Below are positions 1 through 5,152 of a stretch of 5,152 nucleotides of DNA, piece after piece (positions within the stretch are counted from its first letter, which is position 1; each line of letters begins with the position of its first letter). The translations under genes and the position numbers were made by a program. The stretch is from Halieaceae bacterium. Lineage in GTDB: Bacteria > Pseudomonadota > Gammaproteobacteria > Pseudomonadales > Halieaceae. The stretch lies in NCBI GenBank assembly GCA_018666055.1, contig JABJAS010000068.1, forward strand, positions 1-5,152, read 5' to 3'. The notes below the pieces were generated by a model. The model was given only the letters and a program-made list of their open reading frames with translations. It did no database searches and was not told where the DNA came from.

Positions 1-414
1 TTTGGCGCACCTTTCATGCCAAGACCGGCAGGCGACTACGCCGAGCTACTGATCAAGCGCATTGAGGATTTTGGCAGTCAGGTTTACTTAATCAATACCG
101 GATGGGCCGGAGGATCTGGGGCGCCCGGCGGAAGCGGGGCACGCTTTCCCATCCCCGTTACCCGAGCGGTGGTCAAAGCAGCGCAAGACGGCTCACTCAT
201 CGGCACAGAGACCCAGCACATCGAGAGCCTCAATCTCTATTATCCCACCCATATTGCGGGCGTTGATCCACAGTACACGAATCCCAAAGCGGGTTGGGAG
301 AGCGATGACACCTATGAACAACAGGCCCATCAATTGGCGACGCTCTTTTCAGAGAACATCAAGAAGTTTGATGTGAGTGAGGCCATTATTGCCGCCGGCC
401 CACAGCCGCGCTAA
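1..414 (+). CDS. pckA: Phosphoenolpyruvate carboxykinase (ATP), C-terminal part (5' end outside window)
   Basis: This cytosolic enzyme decarboxylates and phosphorylates oxaloacetate to PEP with ATP, the entry step of gluconeogenesis. The reading frame is open from base 1 and ends in TAA at 412-414, giving 137 residues of a protein that is usually 510-540 residues long. Family signatures run in the right order. FGAPFMP at residues 1-7 is followed by a YAELLIKRI helix. NTGWAGG (32-38) precedes a Gly-rich stretch and RFPIPVTR (48-55), which is the nucleotide-binding loop region. After that come LNLYYPTHIAGVDP and a C-terminal LATLFSENIKKFDVSEAIIAAGP, very close to the remembered ends of Pseudomonas PckA (AIKAAGPKA) and E. 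coli PckA (ALVAAGPKL). The catalytic P-loop and metal ligands lie upstream and are not visible. The Gly-rich loop is Ser/Ala-rich compared with the usual GGPYGEGGKRFSIPTTR form. The gene is convergent with the efflux operon and not functionally linked to it. Family identity is secure. Confidence 0.95.
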   Translation, partial: FGAPFMPRPAGDYAELLIKRIEDFGSQVYLINTGWAGGSGAPGGSGARFPIPVTRAVVKAAQDGSLIGTETQHIESLNLYYPTHIAGVDPQYTNPKAGWESDDTYEQQAHQLATLFSENIKKFDVSEAIIAAGPQPR

Positions 415-426
415 CGCGATAATCAG

Positions 427-445
427 TCGCCGGGGCGTCCGGCGA
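427..445. terminator. GC-rich stem-loop between convergent genes, possible bidirectional terminator
   Basis: A perfect 7-bp stem, TCGCCGG (427-433) with CCGGCGA (439-445), closes a 5-base loop (GGCGT). It sits 12 bases after the pckA stop and 26 bases beyond the stop of the RND pump gene on the other strand, so it is placed to end both transcripts. Neither side has a run of T after the stem, so it is not a classic intrinsic terminator. It could instead be a transcript-end stabilising hairpin or act with Rho. Confidence 0.4.
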
Positions 446-471
446 ATATCCCACCGCGATAGGTCTCTGGA

Positions 472-3400
472 CTAGGACGGGCTAAGGGTCTTCCCTCGAT
501 GGCGTTGATAGCGTCTTAGGAAACGTGATTTGAACGCGCTCAGGTCCTCTGCAATCAGGTACAGAGCAGGGACCAGTATGAGCGTGACACCTGTGGCGAA
601 CAGCACACCGAATGACAGAGACGTCACCATAGGAATCAAAAACTGTGCCTGAACACTCGTCTCCGACATGATCGGGAGCAAACCCACAAAGGTCGTCAAA
701 GACGTCAAAATGATGGGGCGAAATCGGTCCTCACCGGCCTGCAGCAAAGCACTGACAACCGCTTGCCCTTCCCCTCGGAGCCGATTGATACGATCAATCA
801 AAACCAGATTGTCATTCACAACGACACCGGCACAAGCGGTCACGCCCATGATGGAAAACAGACTGACCTGCCAACCCAAGATCATGTGTCCAAAGATAGC
901 GCCCATCAAACCAAACGGCACGGCGGTGAGAATCAACATTGGTTGCCAATAGGACCGAAATGCGACGGCCATCAGCGCATAAATAATCATCATGGCGAGC
1001 GCCATAAGCCTGACAGTGGCATCCCGAAATTCAATTTCCTCCTGCAACTCACCATCTAAATTCACATATAAATCGGGATATTGCTGCAGCCAAGTGGGCA
1101 AATAATCTCGGAATATTGCATCAACAATGGCTCTGGGAGGTGGGCCAGTCGTCTCAACATCAGCGTCGATCTCGAGTGTCCGAAGCCTGTCAAGACGCTC
1201 CAATTTTTGGTAGCCCGCCTCCACTCGATAGGTGGCAACAGATTCAAAGGGCACCTCCCCGCGCCCCGCAACACGAATGTACATGTCATTCAGATTGGCA
1301 ATCGCCAGCCGCTCTTCCTCGGGGTAGCGCACCATCACCTTCACATCCTCACGACCACGAGGAATTCGTTGCGCCTCGGCGCCGTAGAATGCCTGCCGCA
1401 CCTGCCGCGCAACATCGGCGAGTCCAATGCCCAGCGTTTCAGCGGCTGGCTTGAGTTCGAGTACCAATTCATCACGAGGGCTATCAAAACTGTCAGAGAC
1501 ATCAAAGACACCGGGATAAGACAGCAGAGCGGCCCTGACATCAGCGGCCAACGCTTCTAAGTCCTCAATGTTGCGCGATGCCAGTACCAATCTAATGGGC
1601 TTGCCGGGGTCGCGAATGGTGTAATCCATCCTGACCTCCTTTGCCTCATTCAACGCACCAGAGGCACCCCGCAACGCCTTGGCGAAGGCTTCCGTGTCCA
1701 CGCCTTGACCCAGGGTTTGAACAAAAACCTCGACCTCGTTGTCCCGTGCTCGGCCCAAAATACTGCCGATTGCGGCCGCCCCGTCGTACTCCGATCGTTG
1801 GTTCCACTCGCTCTTTAGCGTCTCAGCACTCTCTACGACCTGCTGCATCACCTGCTCAGATTGGAGGAATGCACCGCCCTCTGGCATGGTGATGCGGGCT
1901 TCTACAAAATCAGAGTTGATGCGAGGGAAAAAGGCCGAGCGCAGCCACCCACCACCATAAAACGCTAAGCTCAAGCTCAACATCACCAGAAAAAAGCCAG
2001 CCACCAAAAAGTGGTGTTGTAAGGCCCATCGCAATAATGGCCGATAACGATTTTTCGCCACTGACATTAACCAGTCGGCGCAAGCGTGACGCCACAACGT
2101 CAACCGCTTAAGCAGAGGCGTTTTGGGCGGCTTTTCGGGTCCGATTTTTGATAGGTGAGCGGGCAAAATCAGCAGGCACTCGGCGAGGGAGAACGTCAGC
2201 GCTAATAACACGACAATCGGGATACCCTTCGCGGCATGTGCCCATTCGCCCGGCATAAACATCATTGGCGCAAAAAACACCATGGTGCTAATCACAGCGA
2301 ACAGAACCGGCTTGACCACTTCTCGCACGCCCCATAAGGAAGCGTCGCCGCTATCGAGGCCCCTGCATTGCGCGGTATGAATCGATTCTCCGACGATAAT
2401 GGCATCGTCCACGACAATACCGAGCACCAGTAAGAAGGCGAACAAGGAGATCATGTTCAAGCCCACTCCAGTATATGGCAGTAAAAAAAACGTCCCGAGG
2501 AAAGCCACTGCAATACCAACAGAAACCCAGACGGCGACCACCGGCCGCAAAAATAAGACGAGCACCAAAAAGACCAATGCCAATCCACCCAAGCCGTTCT
2601 TCAGCAGTGTCTCAACCCGATCTTTGAATGGCACCGCCGCGTCTCGCCAAAAAGACAATGACGCCCCCTCAGGCAAGTCTGGGGTTTGTGCGTCCACCCA
2701 GTCAGTAATGACTCGCGAAGACTGCACGACATCGGGGTTTGTCGTCACGTAGGCGTACAAACCGTGCTCAGGCATGCCATCGAAGCGACTGATCGTATCG
2801 ATATCCTCAAATCCATCCTTGATGGTTGCCACCTCACCGAGATAAATCTGTGTCCCATCTCGCGCGGTAATCAGCACAATTTTTTCGAAATCCTCTCGGT
2901 AGTAAGCTTGCCCTCGCGTCTGCACGCGAATGTCACCGTCGTCTCCTTTGATGGCACCCGCCGGTAAATTAAGAGAGGCCGATTGAATGGCGCGAACCAC
3001 GTCGTCGAAAGACAGCTTATGGCGGCGTAAATCCACTTCTGCGACATTAACGGACACTTCGTAGCGGCGCGGCGACACCAAATCGACCACTGATATCCAG
3101 GGCTGCCTAGCCAAGTCATCGCGAAGCGACTCTCCGAGCTCTTTCAGCTCCCATTCGTCTAAATCGCCCGCCAACTCGACAATACCGAGCAAATGGCGAT
3201 ACACCAATTCAGTGACCACAGGACGCTCAGCATCGGTGGGGAAGGTCGTAATTGCATCGATGCGGGTTTTGATTTCGTTGGTTAGTCGCTGCGTCGGATA
3301 ACCCGGAAGCGCTTCGACTACCACCTGACCCAAGCCGTCCAAGGCGGTCGATCGAATCTCTTTGATACCATCCAGATCGTGAATAGCCTCTTCAACGCGG

Positions 3401-3609
3401 ACGCAAATCTGCTCTTCCACTTCCTTAGGACTCGCCCCCGGAAACGGCATGGCGATGCTCACCCGGTCAATCACGGGAGTCGGGAAGAACTGCTTATCGA
3501 GACCGGGAATGTTGTAAAGCCCGCCTACCACCAGGACCACCATGAACAGATTGGCTGCGATGGGGTTGGCAATAAACCAACCTAACAAGCCGGATTTTTC
3601 AGCTGCCAC
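472..3609 (-). CDS. RND efflux permease, HAE-1/AcrB-type inner-membrane pump
   Basis: This is a proton-driven inner-membrane exporter, the pump of a tripartite RND complex. At 1045 residues it has full family length. The predicted layout is classical: TM1 about 12-32, a periplasmic porter loop about 33-338, TM2-TM6 about 341-485, a cytoplasmic link, TM7 about 532-552, a second porter loop about 553-864, and TM8-TM12 about 866-1020. TM4 carries LGIVVDDAIIVGE with the paired proton-relay aspartates at D401 and D402; the VDDA form indicates the hydrophobe/amphiphile HAE-1 group rather than metal-exporting HME pumps. TM11 has RFRPIILTS (962-970), the usual RxRPIxxTS motif. TM10 reads GVVVNDNLVLIDRIN, with N932 aligned to AcrB K940, a variant I recall from some poorly characterised RND pumps. 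The start is GTG at 3607-3609, overlapping the adaptor stop by one base, and the early GWFIANPIAANLFM fits the family N-terminus. Substrate is unknown, so no gene symbol is given. Confidence 0.95.
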   Translation of the reverse strand: MAAEKSGLLGWFIANPIAANLFMVVLVVGGLYNIPGLDKQFFPTPVIDRVSIAMPFPGASPKEVEEQICVRVEEAIHDLDGIKEIRSTALDGLGQVVVEALPGYPTQRLTNEIKTRIDAITTFPTDAERPVVTELVYRHLLGIVELAGDLDEWELKELGESLRDDLARQPWISVVDLVSPRRYEVSVNVAEVDLRRHKLSFDDVVRAIQSASLNLPAGAIKGDDGDIRVQTRGQAYYREDFEKIVLITARDGTQIYLGEVATIKDGFEDIDTISRFDGMPEHGLYAYVTTNPDVVQSSRVITDWVDAQTPDLPEGASLSFWRDAAVPFKDRVETLLKNGLGGLALVFLVLVLFLRPVVAVWVSVGIAVAFLGTFFLLPYTGVGLNMISLFAFLLVLGIVVDDAIIVGESIHTAQCRGLDSGDASLWGVREVVKPVLFAVISTMVFFAPMMFMPGEWAHAAKGIPIVVLLALTFSLAECLLILPAHLSKIGPEKPPKTPLLKRLTLWRHACADWLMSVAKNRYRPLLRWALQHHFLVAGFFLVMLSLSLAFYGGGWLRSAFFPRINSDFVEARITMPEGGAFLQSEQVMQQVVESAETLKSEWNQRSEYDGAAAIGSILGRARDNEVEVFVQTLGQGVDTEAFAKALRGASGALNEAKEVRMDYTIRDPGKPIRLVLASRNIEDLEALAADVRAALLSYPGVFDVSDSFDSPRDELVLELKPAAETLGIGLADVARQVRQAFYGAEAQRIPRGREDVKVMVRYPEEERLAIANLNDMYIRVAGRGEVPFESVATYRVEAGYQKLERLDRLRTLEIDADVETTGPPPRAIVDAIFRDYLPTWLQQYPDLYVNLDGELQEEIEFRDATVRLMALAMMIIYALMAVAFRSYWQPMLILTAVPFGLMGAIFGHMILGWQVSLFSIMGVTACAGVVVNDNLVLIDRINRLRGEGQAVVSALLQAGEDRFRPIILTSLTTFVGLLPIMSETSVQAQFLIPMVTSLSFGVLFATGVTLILVPALYLIAEDLSAFKSRFLRRYQRHRGKTLSPS

Positions 3610-3611
3610 TA
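3607..3611 (-). promoter_or_regulatory. Stop/start overlap TAGTG coupling adaptor to pump
   Basis: Read on the - strand, the adaptor's TAG stop (3611-3609) and the pump's GTG start (3609-3607) share one G. No good Shine-Dalgarno is visible just upstream in the end of the adaptor coding sequence, and the start is the weaker GTG. The pump is therefore probably translated by ribosomes reinitiating after the adaptor (translational coupling), which would keep the two subunits in proportion. The overlap is seen directly; the coupling is inferred. Confidence 0.7.
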
Positions 3612-4808
3612 CGGTTCACTGCCACTGCGACGCACCTCGGCCACCTCGACGGCAGTGCCTGATGACAACAAACTGCTCTGCTCTAGTACGATGCGCTCCC
3701 CTGCTGCAATCCCTCGTACCCAGACCCGTTCCTGCGCTCTGCGCAATAACTCAACTGGCAGTCTCTCTAGGCGATCCCCTGCTTCCAGACGCAGCACGGT
3801 ATTGTCGCCTCGCAGTGCAGTTGCGGGCAGCTCAATAGACTGCTGGATAGGCTTACCCCGAATACTCGCCTCCACAAACAGACCCGGTGTCAGGGGTGGT
3901 CGACGCTCAACCCCCTCATTAAACGGATCCTTGACCTCGGCAATGGCAAAGGTAGCCCGGCTATCGCGGTCAATGCTCGCCTGCATTCGCGTGATCTGGC
4001 CCTGCCATTGCCAACGCTCCGCACCAAAACGAGCGGTCAACGTCACATCAGGATAGGTCTCGAGGCTTGTCTCAAATAAGGGCAACGCCAACAAAGCGAG
4101 CTGCGATTCACTGATCGGAAGGAGCACCTCTACCCGGTCAGTTGCATAAACTTGGGCCAACGAGGCGCCAGGGGCTACAAACTGCCCGACATCAACTAAT
4201 TTTTTTTCCAATCGTCCGTCAAAGGGTGCTCTAAGAGTGGTTCGTGCCAGTGCTAATTTGGCGGCTTCCACATCCACTCGAGCAGCTTCAAGCGCGGTCT
4301 CGGCGGCGTAGAGCTGCGGTTTTCTCAAAAAGAGGTCGTTAGCTTCGCTCGAACCCAGATCACGCCACTCTCGCTTCGCTTGTAAATTCCGCCCTCGCTC
4401 CTCAGCAAGACGCTGTGCCGCTGCTGCTTCCTGAGCCGCTGCTCGCGCTATGGCAAAGTCATAGTCTGCTGTTTCTAGTTGCAACAACGCGTCGTCTTTT
4501 TTAAAAAACCTGCCCTCTAAAAAAGCCTCGCTCACCGCTTCCACTTTACCGCTGACTTGCGCCATTAAACTGACACGGGTCACCGGCTCCACTGTGCCTT
4601 GCGTCTGCACCCAAATAGCGTGCTCGGCGGGGGCAGCGATTATCACATCGACAAGCGGCCGGCGTGGCTCAACCTGTTGGGATGACTCAGCCTCGGGTTT
4701 TCCCACAAGCACCCAAAAGCAGACCACCAAACCGACGATCGTAAACGCGATTGCCCCCGCCAAACGGCGGCGAGCAAAGCGAGCTGTGCCATTACTGTGA
4801 TCAGCCAT
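3609..4808 (-). CDS. RND efflux periplasmic adaptor (membrane-fusion protein, HlyD/AcrA-type)
   Basis: This adaptor would bridge the RND pump to an outer-membrane channel. With the chosen ATG start it has 399 residues. A basic stretch (RFARRR, 10-15) precedes a single hydrophobic segment about 16-36, which should be an uncleaved membrane anchor or signal. C30 lies in LVVC, which is not a proper lipobox, so a lipoprotein is unlikely. Next come the first lipoyl half-motif (about 79-112, VSGKVEAV), an Ala/Glu-rich alpha-helical hairpin about 113-190, the second lipoyl half (about 190-220, TTLRAPFDGRL then VDVGQFVAPG), a beta-barrel about 224-320 containing LTPGLFVEASI, and a membrane-proximal domain about 320-390. 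The hairpin is short. An in-frame GTG at 4821-4823 would add five residues, but it overlaps the Shine-Dalgarno, so the ATG at 4806-4808 is preferred. It is the first gene of a two-gene operon with the pump. Substrate cannot be inferred. Confidence 0.93.
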   Translation of the reverse strand: MADHSNGTARFARRRLAGAIAFTIVGLVVCFWVLVGKPEAESSQQVEPRRPLVDVIIAAPAEHAIWVQTQGTVEPVTRVSLMAQVSGKVEAVSEAFLEGRFFKKDDALLQLETADYDFAIARAAAQEAAAAQRLAEERGRNLQAKREWRDLGSSEANDLFLRKPQLYAAETALEAARVDVEAAKLALARTTLRAPFDGRLEKKLVDVGQFVAPGASLAQVYATDRVEVLLPISESQLALLALPLFETSLETYPDVTLTARFGAERWQWQGQITRMQASIDRDSRATFAIAEVKDPFNEGVERRPPLTPGLFVEASIRGKPIQQSIELPATALRGDNTVLRLEAGDRLERLPVELLRRAQERVWVRGIAAGERIVLEQSSLLSSGTAVEVAEVRRSGSEP

Positions 4809-4820
4809 TATCTGGTATCC

Positions 4821-4828
4821 CACCTCCC
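4821..4828 (-). promoter_or_regulatory. Ribosome binding site of the adaptor gene (decides the start)
   Basis: The - strand reads GGGAGGTG here, a strong match to the 16S rRNA 3' end. From GGAGG to the ATG at 4808 is 14 bases, or 12 from the end of GGAGGTG, which is on the long side. The alternative GTG start at 4823 lies inside this element and could not use it, which is why the shorter protein is preferred. Confidence 0.6.
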
Positions 4829-4864
4829 TAACTTAAATGGGGGCAAATGAGCAGTTTCCAAGCC

Positions 4865-4938
4865 TTCATCTATATCAGTCCCCGCTGAACGTGGGACAGA
4901 TGAATGTTACGACAGATGAGTTCTTTCAGATGTCATCT
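4865..4938. repeat. Cluster of AGATG/CATCT motifs, candidate operator
   Basis: Within 74 bases AGATG occurs three times on the + strand (4898-4902, 4914-4918, 4928-4932) and its complement CATCT twice (4867-4871, 4934-4938). Two of these are copies of the 9-mer GACAGATGA at 4895-4903 and 4911-4919, offset by 16 bases. One forms a perfect palindrome AGATG-T-CATCT at 4928-4938. TTCATCT (4865-4871) is the exact inverse of AGATGAA (4898-4904) and overlaps the candidate -10 of the adaptor. This arrangement would suit binding by a dimeric regulator, but no regulator gene is visible in the window and the function is inferred. Confidence 0.45.
4869..4877 (-). promoter_or_regulatory. Candidate extended -10 element for the adaptor-pump operon
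   Basis: The - strand reads TGATATAGA, that is TG, one base, then TATAGA, which matches TATAAT at four of six positions with an extended-10 TG. The hexamer 17 bases upstream, GTCCCA, is a poor -35, so the promoter would rely on the TG extension or on an activator. Transcription would start near 4862, giving a leader of roughly 50 bases before the ATG at 4808. One CATCT motif overlaps this element. Confidence 0.3.
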
Positions 4939-5007
4939 AAGTTACCCATGCCCATCGAACCCGTTGCGCATTATTACCAGCTCCGACTGAGTGGTTAGAG
5001 GGCAGAT

Positions 5008-5013
5008 TCTAAT
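5008..5013 (+). promoter_or_regulatory. Candidate -10 element for the Lys/Ala-rich gene
   Basis: TCTAAT matches TATAAT at five of six positions and lies 48 bases before the ATG at 5062, a sensible distance. No good -35 is present 15-18 bases upstream; the best is CTGAGT at 4987-4992 with 15-base spacing. The call is tentative. Confidence 0.3.
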
Positions 5014-5049
5014 TTTTAGGACCACACTGCGCACCGTTGATACCAAACC

Positions 5050-5054
5050 GGAGG
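5050..5054 (+). promoter_or_regulatory. Strong Shine-Dalgarno for the Lys/Ala-rich gene
   Basis: GGAGG is followed by the seven-base A-rich spacer AAAAAAG and then ATG at 5062. Motif and spacing are near ideal, suggesting efficient translation and fixing the start of the downstream gene. Confidence 0.75.
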
Positions 5055-5061
5055 AAAAAAG

Positions 5062-5152
5062 ATGGCTGAAGCAAAGGTAAAGGCAAAAGCAAAAGGGGCG
5101 CCGAAGAAGGCGACCGCCAAAAAGGCTGCAACTAAAAGGGTGGCCGCCAAAA
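5062..5152 (+). CDS. Lys/Ala-rich basic protein, N-terminal fragment (3' end outside window)
   Basis: Thirty codons are visible before the window ends, starting at an ATG with an ideal Shine-Dalgarno. The composition is extreme: 10 Lys, 11 Ala and one Arg, with only one acidic residue (Glu3) and AKKAA/APKKA-type repeats. There is no hydrophobic segment, so it is not a signal peptide and the product is expected to be cytosolic. Tails of this kind occur in bacterial histone H1-like proteins, AlgP-like regulators, PHA-granule phasins of the PhaF type and some extended HU-like DNA-binding proteins. Binding to DNA or another polyanion is the reasonable guess, but the visible part cannot choose among these families. 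The gene is divergent from the efflux operon. That it is a real gene is likely; its identity is not known. Confidence 0.7.
   Translation, partial: MAEAKVKAKAKGAPKKATAKKAATKRVAAK

Larger units (their letters stand above)
4809..5061. other. Divergent intergenic region between the efflux operon and the Lys/Ala-rich gene
   Basis: These 253 bases separate two divergently transcribed genes and must hold both promoters. They contain the two Shine-Dalgarno sequences, candidate -10 elements for each direction, an imperfect dyad (GTCCC 4878-4882 with GGGAC 4893-4897) and the AGATG/CATCT cluster. No tRNA, terminator or credible protein gene was found. The longest small + strand frame checked, 28 codons from ATG 4904, has no convincing ribosome site. 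Confidence 0.8.

Noticed and set aside
1081..1560. Long open frame on the + strand opposite the pump gene
   Set aside because: It is antisense to conserved RND pump sequence, has no ribosome site or recognisable domain, and is explained as a shadow of the real gene.
472..3609. Heavy-metal (CusA/CzcA-type) RND pump
   Set aside because: TM4 has the paired VDDA aspartates typical of HAE-1 pumps, and no Met- or His-rich metal-binding stretch is visible in pump or adaptor.
4497..4508. TTTTTTAAAAAA tract in the adaptor as a programmed frameshift site
   Set aside because: Its phase does not give a canonical X XXY YYZ slippery heptamer in the reading frame, and the frame continues normally through the lipoyl and hairpin domains.
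4806..4823. GTG at 4821-4823 as the start of the adaptor
   Set aside because: It lies inside the only good Shine-Dalgarno, so the ATG at 4806-4808 is the better start. The five extra residues would not change the domain assignment.
4904..4990. Small + strand reading frame of 28 codons in the intergenic region
   Set aside because: No convincing ribosome site, no recognisable peptide features, and it overlaps the likely operator and promoter region.
4981..5033. tRNA-like stretch (CTGAGTGGTTAGAG then ATTCTAAT, resembling a D-arm and an anticodon loop)
   Set aside because: No T-arm GTTCGA motif, no pairing anticodon stem and no properly spaced acceptor stem. The flanking TGCGCA copies (4965-4970, 5028-5033) are self-palindromic and the D-arm-like part is too far from the first one.

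Overview
The window looks like ordinary chromosomal DNA of a Gram-negative bacterium, most likely a gammaproteobacterium. The leftmost gene ends in a PckA of the Pseudomonas-like type, and the central operon encodes an inner-membrane RND pump with its periplasmic adaptor, which needs a two-membrane envelope. Base composition is moderate. I cannot name the genus from the sequence.

Layout, left to right. (1) Bases 1-414, + strand: the last 137 codons of an ATP-dependent phosphoenolpyruvate carboxykinase (pckA), whose 5' part lies outside the window. (2) Bases 415-471: a short convergent gap holding a GC-rich stem-loop without a T-tract. (3) Bases 472-3609, - strand: a full-length 1045-residue RND efflux permease of the HAE-1/AcrB type. 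(4) Bases 3609-4808, - strand: a 399-residue membrane-fusion (periplasmic adaptor) protein. It lies upstream of the pump in the same operon, and its stop codon shares one base with the pump's GTG start (TAGTG). (5) Bases 4809-5061: a divergent intergenic region with a strong Shine-Dalgarno for each flanking gene, weak sigma-70-like elements and a cluster of AGATG/CATCT motifs that could be an operator. (6) Bases 5062-5152, + strand: the first 30 codons of a very Lys/Ala-rich basic protein that runs off the right edge.

Adaptor and pump should form the inner-membrane and periplasmic parts of a tripartite proton-driven exporter. No outer-membrane factor gene follows the pump, because the operon runs straight into the convergent pckA, so a TolC-like partner would have to be encoded elsewhere. 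The exported substrate cannot be read from sequence. The pump keeps the two TM4 aspartates of the proton relay but has Asn where AcrB has its TM10 lysine.

I found no RNA gene, insertion sequence, CRISPR array or convincing new system. The most interesting items are the AGATG motif cluster, the altered TM10 relay position and the unidentified Lys/Ala-rich gene.
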